A stretch of DNA of 18,720 bases from Thermoplasmatales archaeon SW_10_69_26 (GTDB taxonomy: Archaea > Thermoplasmatota > SW-10-69-26): NCBI GenBank assembly GCA_003009755.1, contig PXUB01000010.1, positions 1 to 18,720 of the forward strand, in the 5' to 3' direction. Position 1 is the stretch's first letter; every line of letters starts with the position of its first letter. A program made the position numbers and the translations under genes. Shown here one piece after another: positions 8,146 through 14,611 of this stretch. The notes under the pieces are model-generated. The model had not been told where the DNA came from and ran no database searches. It worked only from the letters and a program-made list of their open reading frames with translations.

Positions 8146-8793
8146 TCACCGGGGACCGCCGGGCAGGATGCGGCTGCCGACGGCGGCCACGATCGACCCG
8201 GCCACGGCCAGCACCGCGCACAGGTAGATTGCGTCCAGCGTGCCCGCGCCGCCGATGACGGCCGCCGGCGGTGCATCGGGTCCGGTCACGATGGCCTGCA
8301 GGTTGAGCAGATCGGCACCGACCAAGGTGCCCGCCGCGCCGGAGGTGAACGTCAGCGGCCCCCAGCGCTTGTACGTGGCTCCACCGAGCCCGACACCGAC
8401 CAACGTCGCGGTCAACGCGATCGGCAGGGCCGGGACCAGGATGCCCTCGCCCGGCGCATAGCGCGCCAGCCGGTAAGCCACGAAGGTCACGATCCCGACA
8501 CCGAGCGCAGCGCGGAACCAGGGGGCGCGTCCATCGTAGACGAACCGGATCGAGAGGGCCAGCGGGATGATCAGCCCCGCCGCGTTCACCGCCAACACCG
8601 TCTCCTCGAAGGCGTACACGGGCAGGTTGAGGCCGGCGACGAACGGCGCCAGGAAAAGCAAGACGAACGTCTCGCCCGCGCCGACGCCGACCATCGCGAA
8701 TCCCGAGAACGTGAGGTACAGGACGAGGACGACGGCGAGGATGAACGCGGCCGGTGCGAGTAGCTCGGGCCGCAGCAGCGCATCCAGGCTCAT
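8146..8793 (-). CDS. DUF1614 family membrane protein
   Basis: The 215-aa product is almost wholly hydrophobic, with about six or seven membrane helices. The C-terminal third carries the family signature: GAAGTLVGADLLNL, then AAVIGGAGTLDAIYLCAVLA, which corresponds to the IGGAGTFDGIFLTG pattern of DUF1614 proteins in archaea and some bacteria. The molecular role of the family is not known; the conserved Asp and polar Gly-rich segment inside the membrane hint at transport or catalysis. The start ATG lies 9 nt after the stop of the 89-aa gene, so it is the last gene of the rpl40e operon. Confidence 0.8.
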   Translation of the reverse strand: MSLDALLRPELLAPAAFILAVVLVLYLTFSGFAMVGVGAGETFVLLFLAPFVAGLNLPVYAFEETVLAVNAAGLIIPLALSIRFVYDGRAPWFRAALGVGIVTFVAYRLARYAPGEGILVPALPIALTATLVGVGLGGATYKRWGPLTFTSGAAGTLVGADLLNLQAIVTGPDAPPAAVIGGAGTLDAIYLCAVLAVAGSIVAAVGSRILPGGPR

Positions 8794-8802
8794 AGGGCCA
8801 CG

Positions 8803-9072
8803 TTAAGCCCGGTCGGCGGCGGTCCGCAGGCGGTGCTCGACGTCGGCGATCCGGTCGACGAGATCCTGGACGACGACGCTGTCCACCACACGGTCGCCAC
8901 GCTGGATGCGCTGGTAGACCTCGACGCCGAGCTCGGCGAAGAGGCGATCGAGTTCGCGGTCGAGCTGTTGCCGGGTGCGGGTCTCGCTGAGATCTTCTTT
9001 GATCTGGTGGGCGGCGGTCTGCACCACGTCCGCGCTGCGCGAGATCCCGTTCTTGATCACGTCCAGCGCCAC
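8803..9072 (-). CDS. 89-aa predicted helical protein
   Basis: The product starts VALDVIKNGISRSADVV and is rich in Glu, Arg, Gln and Leu in a heptad-like pattern (QLDRELDRLFAELGVEVYQRI, in two halves, and VVQDLVDRIADVEHRL). It is probably two amphipathic helices or a coiled coil. No cysteine or membrane segment. The GTG at 9072 is chosen because a good TATA-like ATTATACA lies 28 nt upstream, which would give a leaderless mRNA; the long frame upstream of it has antisense-like composition. The family is not recognised. It lies 68 nt after the zinc-ribbon gene and 9 nt before the DUF1614 gene. Confidence 0.65.
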   Translation of the reverse strand: MALDVIKNGISRSADVVQTAAHQIKEDLSETRTRQQLDRELDRLFAELGVEVYQRIQRGDRVVDSVVVQDLVDRIADVEHRLRTAADRA

Positions 9073-9073
9073 A

Positions 9074-9102
9074 CCCCCACATGGGGGCTTTCGGTGTATA
9101 AT
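9074..9102 (-). promoter_or_regulatory. Internal promoter: TATA box plus C5/G5 dyad
   Basis: Minus-strand ATTATACA (9095-9102) is about 26-30 nt before the GTG at 9072. Between them lies the inverted repeat CCCCC-ACAT-GGGGG (9074-9087), directly next to the start codon. The distal two genes of the operon may thus have their own promoter. Confidence 0.5.
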
Positions 9103-9140
9103 GCTGTCCCGATGGACCAAGCGCACCCCCCTCCAGATCG

Positions 9141-9263
9141 CTAGGATATGCCCTGGCACTCGCCGCAGCCGTTGAACAGGATGTCCTCGGCGTCGTCGAG
9201 GCTGATCTCCTCGAACTCGTGACCGCAACCCGGGCAGGAGATCGTCACGCGGCGGGGGCCCAT
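9141..9263 (-). CDS. 40-aa zinc-ribbon protein
   Basis: The complete frame from ATG to TAG encodes MGPRRVTISCPGCGHEF followed by an acidic helix and NGCGECQGIS. Two CxxC pairs, Cys10/Cys13 and Cys33/Cys36, form a single four-cysteine zinc ribbon that fills the whole protein. It lies 83 nt downstream of rpl40e on the same strand and is likely cotranscribed. Such mini-ribbons in archaea can bind nucleic acid or act as adaptors; nothing here fixes the role. There is no clear Shine-Dalgarno before the ATG. Confidence 0.7.
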   Translation of the reverse strand: MGPRRVTISCPGCGHEFEEISLDDAEDILFNGCGECQGIS

Positions 9264-9346
9264 GAGGTGGACGCCAACGCTGGACGGGTTGATGACGTTT
9301 GCGCTGCGGGACCCGAGCCCACCGGGCCGCTACGGCTTCGCCGGGA

Positions 9347-9496
9347 TCAGACGCCGCGGGTCTCGATCGCCTTGGGTCGCAGCTGCTTGGCGTTGCACTT
9401 GCGGCAACTCGTGGCGCGCGGAGCGTTGCGCGCGTCGCACTTCATGCAGATCTGCTTGTTGAGCAGGCGATCTTCCGCCTCGGGGAATCGAGCCAT
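9347..9496 (-). CDS. rpl40e: Large-subunit ribosomal protein L40e
   Basis: The 49-aa product begins [20 protein letters not shown] and continues [23 protein letters not shown]. It matches archaeal/eukaryotic L40e over its full length, including the zinc ligands Cys17, Cys20, Cys31 and Cys34 and the basic RKC-AKQLRPK segment that contacts rRNA. In archaea it is made as a free protein without the ubiquitin part found in eukaryotes. A strong TATA box (GTTTTTATCG, minus strand, 9551-9560) lies upstream, giving an expected leader of about 30 nt that carries a perfect hairpin. The zinc-ribbon, 89-aa and DUF1614 genes follow. Confidence 0.95.
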   Translation of the reverse strand: MARFPEAEDRLLNKQICMKCDARNAPRATSCRKCNAKQLRPKAIETRGV

Positions 9497-9508
9497 CGTA
9501 GCACCACT

Positions 9509-9560
9509 GCGGGGCTCGGCGGCCCCGCAACCCTCACACAGCCGCGGGCCCGATAAAAAC
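9509..9560 (-). promoter_or_regulatory. rpl40e promoter and leader hairpin
   Basis: GTTTTTATCG at 9551-9560 is the clearest TATA box in the window. The start of transcription is expected near 9525-9530. The inverted repeat GCGGGGC-TCGGCG-GCCCCGC (9509-9528) would form a 7-bp hairpin at the very 5' end of the mRNA, 12 nt before the ATG. Confidence 0.6.
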
Positions 9561-9942
9561 CTTGTGCGTCAGGGAGCGTTCCCCGCGCAAAGGATCCCGG
9601 CACGAACGCGGTTGGGAGGGAACACGCGGATGAGCAGCGGAGCAGAGGAGAGCCAAGCGTCGAACGTGGACGAGGGATGGAAGAAAGCTCTAGGAGACGG
9701 AGAGCGGTGGCAGAGCAGGGATAGCGAGGCAAGCCAGAGGCCAAGCCGCCCGCCGATCGCGTCCGTCCGCTGCACCTTGGCCCTTTCGCGACCCGGTGGC
9801 GATCCAGGGCTCGGGCCGGCGCCCCACACGGTCCTCCCCCGCTTGCCTGCTACCGTTTCCTCCGTTCCCCTGCCTCCCCTCTGTGGGATCTCTGTCTCTG
9901 TGGTCGGATCCGTCGCTACCCGCCCTCCGACCCCTGTCTGCC
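9561..9942. other. Intergenic region without recognisable gene
   Basis: No frame here looks coding: candidates are rich in Ser, Arg and Pro and lack a start signal. The stretch is purine-biased on the plus strand in its first half and pyrimidine-rich in its second half. It contains GTCTCTGTGGTCG (9894-9906), the reverse complement of the core seen at 3170-3182. Confidence 0.5.
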
Positions 9943-10611
9943 TCACCCGTCCGCCTTCGCGCTGAGCGCCCCCTCGCCGGGCGGCGACCGGGCCAGCACC
10001 ATGGCACGGGAAGCGTCCATCTCCTGGAGGTCGGACAGCATCTTGGCGAAGCTCTCGCGGCTGCGCGTCAGCTCGGCCTTGCCACGCGGCGGGTAGGGGT
10101 CGTGGAAGAGCACCTCGTCCTCGTCGATGCCGAGCACGACGACCCAGTGAGGGATCTCCTCGCCGTGCACCTCGTCCATGCCGACCAGGCAGTTGGGAAC
10201 CCAGCCTCGCTCGAGCGCCTGCTCGACGTCGGCCAGCGTCGGTGCGTGCTCGTCGAGCTGGGCGCCCTCGGCGAGCCCCTCCTCGCGGGCTTGCTTGCTC
10301 GACCAGCGGGCCAAGGTGGCGTCCTGCTCGGTCAGGAAGCCCAGCAGCAGCTCCCGAGGGATCGTGGGCGTCTTCTCGTTCACGATGCGGACGTCCAGGC
10401 CCCTGTCCAAAAGCGGCAGCGCGAACCCGAAGGCGTCGGTGCCGCCGATCCCGATCAAGCAGCAGCGCCGCCAGACCTTGAACTCGTTCACGCGCGCCAG
10501 CTCGAAGGGATCCCGCGTCAGGGCGGCCGTCGTCATCAGCACGCAGGCGGGACCGCACGTGAACTCGGACGTCTGCTCGTAGTAGGGAACGTCGAGGGCG
10601 CGCTCGACCAC
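9943..10611 (-). CDS. Peptidase C39-like (DUF3335-type) cysteine protease homologue
   Basis: The 222-aa product begins with ALDVPYYEQTSEFTCGPACVLM, the nucleophile region of papain-like C39 peptidases with Cys19 and the preceding Gln12. His155 in IPHWVVVLGID and Asp171 in FHDPYPP complete the triad. The intervening VWRRCCLIGIGGTDAFGFALPLLDRG, given here in two parts as VWRRCCLIG and GGTDAFGFALPLLDRG, resembles the DUF3335 branch. No ABC transporter or signal sequence is present, so it is not a bacteriocin exporter domain and is probably cytoplasmic. The start is a GTG; a TATA-like CGATAGCTT lies about 28 nt upstream. The substrate is unknown. Confidence 0.75.
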   Translation of the reverse strand: MVERALDVPYYEQTSEFTCGPACVLMTTAALTRDPFELARVNEFKVWRRCCLIGIGGTDAFGFALPLLDRGLDVRIVNEKTPTIPRELLLGFLTEQDATLARWSSKQAREEGLAEGAQLDEHAPTLADVEQALERGWVPNCLVGMDEVHGEEIPHWVVVLGIDEDEVLFHDPYPPRGKAELTRSRESFAKMLSDLQEMDASRAMVLARSPPGEGALSAKADG

Positions 10612-10738
10612 CGGGCCAGCCAGCGTGGCCCGGCACTCATGAAGCTATCGTTCCGGGCGAGGGTGCCGGGCCGGCGCGAGCCGCCAGCGGCGCCGGCGAA
10701 CCCCAACCCGCGGCGCGCGTTCGCCCTCGGTGCCTGCG

Positions 10739-10983
10739 ATGCCCTGCGCGATGAAGCTCGCCACGGACGACGGGATCGACGACGTCGAAAACCGACTCCG
10801 AGAGGAGCTCGCGGAGGAGGGCCGCGATCGCGTCCGCGATGAAGCCGACCGACGCCCTCGGTCGTGGACGACCCCGAGATCGACAAGCTCGCCGAGGACG
10901 CCAGGCCCGGGTCTCCCGCGCATCGGAGCGCGCCTGCCCCGACGCCGAGCAGCTTCGAGCCCGACCCCGGCCGGCAGGTTTAA
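10739..10983 (+). pseudogene. Frameshifted ORF of unknown function
   Basis: From ATG 10739 (or 10751) a frame with strong G/C third positions reads LATDDGIDDVENRL, REELAEEGRDRVRDEADRR. It then loses coding character near 10855. In another frame, from about the same point, the sequence reads VVDDPEIDKLAEDARPG and runs to TAA at 10981. Joining them needs one frame change. This may be a decayed gene, a sequencing error or programmed shifting. No family recognised. The rest of the gap between 10612 and 11008 shows no other gene. Confidence 0.35.
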
Positions 10984-10984
10984 C
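10979..10984 (+). promoter_or_regulatory. TATA-like element of the 92-aa gene
   Basis: TTTAAC is centred 27 nt before the ATG at 11009, fitting a leaderless transcript. It overlaps the TAA that ends the frameshifted ORF. Confidence 0.45.
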
Positions 10985-11008
10985 TCGGCCACCCGTCGTG
11001 AACCGTTG

Positions 11009-11287
11009 ATGGCGCGCTTGCGAGAGATCCCGGAGGGGTCGGCCCGACAGGCCCTCACGAACAAGGTCCTCGACGAGGAGGACGTCCGGGAGGCCTACGA
11101 GGACGACCCCGTGAGGGTCGACCTCGACGAGCTCGACCTCGTCGCCACCGACATCGGCGTCCCCGAACTGCTCCCCTACGAGTACGTCTACCTGGACGTC
11201 TACACCGACGGGGACCGGTTCTTCATCGACATCAACGAGACCGAGTACCGACGCTCGAGCTCGAAGACCCTCGAAAAGCCCGGCTGA
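11009..11287 (+). CDS. 92-aa acidic protein of unknown function
   Basis: The product starts MARLREIPEGSARQALTNKV and is highly acidic. It contains a helix rich in Asp/Glu (LDEEDVREAYEDDPVRVDLDEL) described here by its ends LDEED and DLDEL, then a likely beta pair YEYVYLDVYTDGDRFFIDIN. There is no membrane segment or cysteine. A longer in-frame extension upstream exists but has poor coding character, and the ATG is set by the TATA-like element 27 nt before it. The VOC gene begins 9 nt after the stop, so the two are probably one operon. Family not recognised. Confidence 0.65.
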   Translation: MARLREIPEGSARQALTNKVLDEEDVREAYEDDPVRVDLDELDLVATDIGVPELLPYEYVYLDVYTDGDRFFIDINETEYRRSSSKTLEKPG

Positions 11288-11296
11288 GGGTCCACC

Positions 11297-11692
11297 GTGA
11301 CGATCGAACGCGTCCTCGAGACCTGCCTCTACGTCGACGACGTGGAGGCCGCCGCCACCTGGTACGAGGACGTGCTCGGCCTCGAACGCTACGCCTCCTC
11401 TCCCCCGCGCCACGTCTTCTTCGCGCTCGCAGACCAGATGCTGTTGCTCTTCGATGCCGACGAGACCGACGACGCCGGCCCCGACGACAAGGCACCCCCG
11501 CATGGCGCCCGCGGTCCCCAGCACGTCGCCTTCGCCGTCGGATCCCTCGACGGCTGGCGATCCAAGCTGGAGGAGGCCGGCATCGAGATCACCGCCGAGT
11601 CCGACTGGGGCGGCGGCTCCTCCCTCTACTTCGAGGACCCGTCGGGGAACGTCCTCGAGCTGATGGAGAAGGGCGCTTGGCCCGTGTGGTGA
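11297..11692 (+). CDS. VOC (glyoxalase/bleomycin-resistance) family protein
   Basis: The 131-aa product is a single vicinal-oxygen-chelate domain made of two beta-alpha-beta-beta-beta modules: LETCLYVDDVEAAATWYEDVLGL opens the first (ends LETCLYV and VLGL), PQHVAFAVGSLDGWRSKLEE opens the second, and YFEDPSGNVLELME closes it. His75 (HVAFAV) and Glu125 in LELME are likely metal ligands, as in dioxygenase- and glyoxalase-like members; the substrate cannot be told. The GTG start lies 9 nt after the preceding stop. The 3' end is partly repeated just downstream at 11761-11815. Confidence 0.85.
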   Translation: MTIERVLETCLYVDDVEAAATWYEDVLGLERYASSPPRHVFFALADQMLLLFDADETDDAGPDDKAPPHGARGPQHVAFAVGSLDGWRSKLEEAGIEITAESDWGGGSSLYFEDPSGNVLELMEKGAWPVW

Positions 11693-11760
11693 GGACGTCC
11701 CCCGACGTTCGCACGCCCTGACGGGCGTCCTCGTCGGAGACCGTTCCGTCTTTGTCGATC

Positions 11761-11815
11761 TCCGACTGGGAACGTCCTCGAACTGATGGAGAAAGGTGCC
11801 TGGCCGGTGTGGTGA
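11761..11815 (+). pseudogene. 3' stub of a second VOC gene
   Basis: Bases 11768-11815 encode GNVLELMEKGAWPVW and a TGA, identical in protein to the end of the VOC gene (11645-11692). The DNA differs at five of 48 positions, all third codon positions. The preceding TCCGACTGGG also matches 11600-11609 of the VOC gene, but the 35 bases between these two blocks are missing. This is the remnant of a homologous, diverged copy with an internal deletion. Confidence 0.75.
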
Positions 11816-11851
11816 GACCCCACGGTTCCGTTCCACGAGCCGGGCCGTGGT

Positions 11852-13015
11852 TCACCCGACGTCGGGTTCGCTGTCGAGCATGCCGCCCTCGTCGTCGGAC
11901 GCTGCCTCGCCCTCTCCCTCGGGGGCGCCCTCGTCGGCGTCCGGCGTCCCCTCGTCCTCGCGCTGCTCCTCGACGTAGAGGCCCCACCGGTAGTAGGTCA
12001 GCGGGTGGTTCATCTTCTCGTGGGCGCACCAGTCGTCCCAGTCGTCCTCGGCCTTGGCCATCATCGGGCAGATCCCGTAGGTCTGCATCGATGAGCAGCC
12101 CGGCGGCGTGTAGCCGTCCCCGTCGTCGCCGCTGGTGATGTGGTCGACCTGGTACTCGGTCACGTCCATCGCGAAGTCCGGGACGTGGGGGAACAGCTCG
12201 TTGATGATCGTGTCCTTGTCCATGCCCGCCCGGTTGAGGAACGCCACGATCGCGAACCGGCCCTCGTGGCTGACGTTCTCGCCGGCGTGGATCGAGCTGA
12301 TCAACGCGTTCATGCACGGCGGGAACGCCTCCGGCTCGACCTGGTCGATGTCGACCTCCTCCCGACCGGCGCGCACCTCGGCCAACCGCGCCTCGAGCGG
12401 GTCGACCATCGTTTGCAAGGCCTCGCGCACGTCCGAGGGCAGCTCCAGGGGCAGCTCGTCCAATAGCTGCAAGCGCAGGGCCTCCTGCGCCAGGCGCGAC
12501 ACCTCGTCCCGGGTCAGCAGGACGTGGCCCTCGTCCATCGTGCGGTTGACGAGCTTCCACTCCAAGGCCGACAGCCGGCGCGAGGCGCCCAGGTAGGCGT
12601 CGAAGGGCACCCGCCAATCCTCCCCTCGCTCCCGGCCGGCCGGCTCTAGGGGGATACCTAGCGCGTCGCAGACCGCCACGAACCGGTCGTCGGCGTCCTC
12701 CCGCAGGTTCGAGGCCACGCGCTCGGCCTCCATCAACGCGAACCGGTTCGTCAACAGCGAGTCGTCGATGCAGCTCACCAGCAGCCGCGCGACGACGTAG
12801 CCGAGGACCTCGATCAACGCCTCGGCCTCCGAGCTGGCCGTCGGCTCGGGACCCTCCTCCCGCTCGAGCGCCGCAATCACCCGCTCCCGGCCGCGGCTGC
12901 GCGCCCGGTCGTAGGCGTGACCCTCCATGAGCCGGCCCAGGGTCGGGCCATCCTCCTCGACGAGGCTGCGCGCCTCGGGGAGGAACGGGTACCGGGTCAG
13001 CAGGGAGGGCTCCAC
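11852..13015 (-). CDS. priL: DNA primase large subunit PriL
   Basis: PriL carries the iron-sulfur cluster domain of archaeal primase and, with PriS, makes RNA primers for replication. The 387-aa product has the four cluster cysteines in their usual contexts: Cys234 in FPPCMNAL, Cys307 in YTPPGCSSM, Cys316 in TYGICPMM and Cys330 in DWCAHEKMNHPLTYYRW. The C-terminal 40 residues are an acidic tail. The GTG at 13015 is preferred because VEPSLLTRYPFLPEAR matches the usual N-terminus of archaeal PriL. An ATG at 13078, with GAGGGTG nearby, would add 21 residues without family similarity. priS is not in the window. It is divergent from the membrane protein at 13118. Confidence 0.93.
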   Translation of the reverse strand: MEPSLLTRYPFLPEARSLVEEDGPTLGRLMEGHAYDRARSRGRERVIAALEREEGPEPTASSEAEALIEVLGYVVARLLVSCIDDSLLTNRFALMEAERVASNLREDADDRFVAVCDALGIPLEPAGRERGEDWRVPFDAYLGASRRLSALEWKLVNRTMDEGHVLLTRDEVSRLAQEALRLQLLDELPLELPSDVREALQTMVDPLEARLAEVRAGREEVDIDQVEPEAFPPCMNALISSIHAGENVSHEGRFAIVAFLNRAGMDKDTIINELFPHVPDFAMDVTEYQVDHITSGDDGDGYTPPGCSSMQTYGICPMMAKAEDDWDDWCAHEKMNHPLTYYRWGLYVEEQREDEGTPDADEGAPEGEGEAASDDEGGMLDSEPDVG

Positions 13016-13098
13016 GAGGCCGCCTAGGTGGGGGTGGGACTTGAACGCTCGGCAGAGGGGCCCCGCCAACGGGGGCATACCGACACCCTCAAGCGAAC

Positions 13099-13116
13099 CC
13101 TTGGCCCTGGCCAAGG
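13099..13116. promoter_or_regulatory. Perfect inverted repeat before the membrane protein gene
   Basis: CCTTGGCC-CT-GGCCAAGG has 8-bp arms and ends one base before the GTG at 13118, in the region between divergent priL and the membrane protein gene. It could be an operator or a start-site hairpin. Confidence 0.4.
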
Positions 13117-13117
13117 T

Positions 13118-13627
13118 GTGTCCCTGCCCCGCTTCCTCGCCGGACCGCTGTCCTTCGGCCTCAACGCGGGCTTCGCCGCCGTGGCCGGCGTCCTGCTCGG
13201 CTGGGAGCCGACCCAGCTGCCGATGCTGACCCTGGTCACGTGGGGTGCTGGGCTGGCGCTGGTCGCCGCGACGCTCAAGATCGGCTGGCCGATCCTGCAC
13301 ACAGTCGCCGCCGGCACCCTCGTCGCCGCGGCCGCCACCGCCACGAGCACGGTCGTGTGGCCGTTGCCGCTGGCCGGAGCCGTCGTCGCGATCGCGATGG
13401 CCCGCTTCGCCAGCGTCGGGTTCGCCTCGCGGTGGGTGTCCCGCACGGTCGGCATCGGCGCGCTGGCGCTCGTCGGCGTCGCCGTCTACCTGTACGCCGG
13501 CGGCGGGCTCGAGCTTGGCCCCGACGGCGCCGACGGCCTCGAGCTGTTCGGAGCCACGATGGCGCTGATCGTCGTCGCCGCGCTGGGCCTGTGGCATCCC
13601 GGCCCCGACGAGGAGCAAAGCTCCTAA
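13118..13627 (+). CDS. Small polytopic membrane protein
   Basis: The 169-aa product starts VSLPRFLAGPLSFGLNAGF and has about five hydrophobic helices separated by short loops, ending in an acidic tail PGPDEEQSS. It has few charged residues in the membrane and no motif I recognise. The GTG at 13118 is chosen because the longer frame upstream (to 13028) is poor in coding character and contains no signal. A possible weak TATA element (CTCAAGCGA) lies about 27 nt before it. An 8-bp inverted repeat abuts the start. Confidence 0.65.
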   Translation: MSLPRFLAGPLSFGLNAGFAAVAGVLLGWEPTQLPMLTLVTWGAGLALVAATLKIGWPILHTVAAGTLVAAAATATSTVVWPLPLAGAVVAIAMARFASVGFASRWVSRTVGIGALALVGVAVYLYAGGGLELGPDGADGLELFGATMALIVVAALGLWHPGPDEEQSS

Positions 13628-13765
13628 AAGCAGAGGAGACCAGGTCCCCCGCCGATCGCCGGAGGCCTGGCGAGGGGGCACCCCTCTCGGGGCAACCCCT
13701 CCGTCGACGAGCTCCCCCAAGGGCCTTTGCCGAGCCCGTTGAACCGTCGGCCGGACGCGACCGGC

Positions 13766-13774
13766 GGAAAACCC
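13766..13774 (+). promoter_or_regulatory. TATA-like element of the Nudix gene
   Basis: GGAAAACCC lies about 31 nt before the GTG at 13801. It is the only AT-rich spot in the 173-nt gap between the membrane protein and the Nudix gene, which otherwise holds nothing recognisable. Confidence 0.35.
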
Positions 13775-13800
13775 TTGCACCCGGTCGGGGTTGGGCTCCC

Positions 13801-14526
13801 GTGGCCGACCCCGAGCCCGACCCGCTGGCCCCCGCCGCGCTCCGCGAACGGCTCGCGACGCGCCTGGGCCCCGACCCCGGCGCCCGCGAGGCCGAGCAGC
13901 TGGCGGTCAGCGGCGTGCTCGTCCCGATCGTCCCCACCGAGGCCGGCCCGCTGGTCCTTTCGACCCGCCGCTCCGAGGAGCTGTCCGCCCACCCTGGCCA
14001 GGTCAGCTACCCCGGCGGCCGCCGGGAACCCGGCGAGACCCTCGTCGACACCGCCCTGCGCGAGACGTTGGAGGAGACCGGGCTCGGCCAGGACGACGTC
14101 GACGTGGTCGGCCACCTCACCGACGTCGAGACGTTCAAGGCCGACCTCGTGTGCGTCTACGTCGGCCTCGTCGAGCCGCCGGTCGCACTCGAGGACCCGC
14201 TCACGCCCGAGGAGGTCACCGAACGCATGCTGGCGCCGGTGGCCGGCCTCCTCGAGGGCCGATCGGCCGCGCCCGCTCTCCGCGAGCCGCTCACCGCGTC
14301 CAGCCAACGCTGCCTGGGGACACCCTACCCGGTGCTCGACTACGAGGCCCGCGTGCTTCCCCGACCGGAGGCCCGCGAGCGCGTCCACTACTGGCACCTG
14401 GCCGAGGACACCACCCTGTGGGGCATCTCGGGCGAGATCACCGCCCGCCTGCTGCGTGACGTGCTCGACTGGACCCCGCCATCCAAGCCCCGCGAGGTCG
14501 ACACCCAGGACGATCTGATGCCCTGA
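13801..14526 (+). CDS. Nudix hydrolase of the CoA pyrophosphatase type
   Basis: The 241-aa product contains a complete Nudix box, beginning GGRREPGETLVDTALRE and continuing TLEETGL, which fits Gx5Ex7REUxEExGU. It is preceded by STRRSEELSAHPGQVSYPGG, the extra signature of the CoA diphosphatase (UPF0035/NudL) branch, which cleaves coenzyme A to phosphopantetheine and adenosine bisphosphate. Specificity is inferred only from this motif. The protein also has a C-terminal part ending YWHLAEDTTLWGISGEITARL, typical for the branch. The GTG start is preferred over the much longer open frame upstream, which overlaps the preceding gene in another frame. The cluster of redox genes starts 85 nt downstream. 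Confidence 0.88.
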   Translation: MADPEPDPLAPAALRERLATRLGPDPGAREAEQLAVSGVLVPIVPTEAGPLVLSTRRSEELSAHPGQVSYPGGRREPGETLVDTALRETLEETGLGQDDVDVVGHLTDVETFKADLVCVYVGLVEPPVALEDPLTPEEVTERMLAPVAGLLEGRSAAPALREPLTASSQRCLGTPYPVLDYEARVLPRPEARERVHYWHLAEDTTLWGISGEITARLLRDVLDWTPPSKPREVDTQDDLMP

Positions 14527-14546
14527 CCGCGCGACCGACCGCCCGA

Positions 14547-14590
14547 AGTTGGGAGAGAGTTGGGAAGCAGTTGGGGAAACCCGTATACCC
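14547..14590 (+). promoter_or_regulatory. ccdA promoter with three phased AGTTGGG repeats
   Basis: AGTTGGG begins at 14547, 14558 and 14569, exactly 11 bp apart, so the copies face the same side of the helix. CGTATACCC follows (14582-14590), a good TATA element whose centre is 26 nt before the GTG of ccdA; the mRNA is probably leaderless. The repeats end 6 bp before the TATA box, the position for an activator. Confidence 0.65.
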
Positions 14591-14611
14591 TTCGCAGTCA
14601 CAGGTTGATCC

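Noticed and set aside
9219-9965. A 248-codon plus-strand frame across rpl40e and the following gap
   Set aside because: Composition is Ser/Arg/Pro-rich without domain sense, and it is antisense to the well-supported L40e gene.
13022-13110. A complete tRNA gene on the minus strand near priL
   Set aside because: The acceptor 5' strand, D-arm and anticodon arm cannot be built; only a T-arm-like 3' fragment is visible.
11852-13780. A 642-codon open frame extending priL far upstream
   Set aside because: The part before about 13078 runs antisense to the membrane protein gene and is rich in Arg, Gly, Asp and Gln; PriL similarity starts near 13015.
13240-14526. A 428-codon frame fused to the Nudix gene
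   Set aside because: The first part is an Arg-rich shadow of the membrane protein gene; the Nudix product has a suitable GTG and TATA-like element at 13801.
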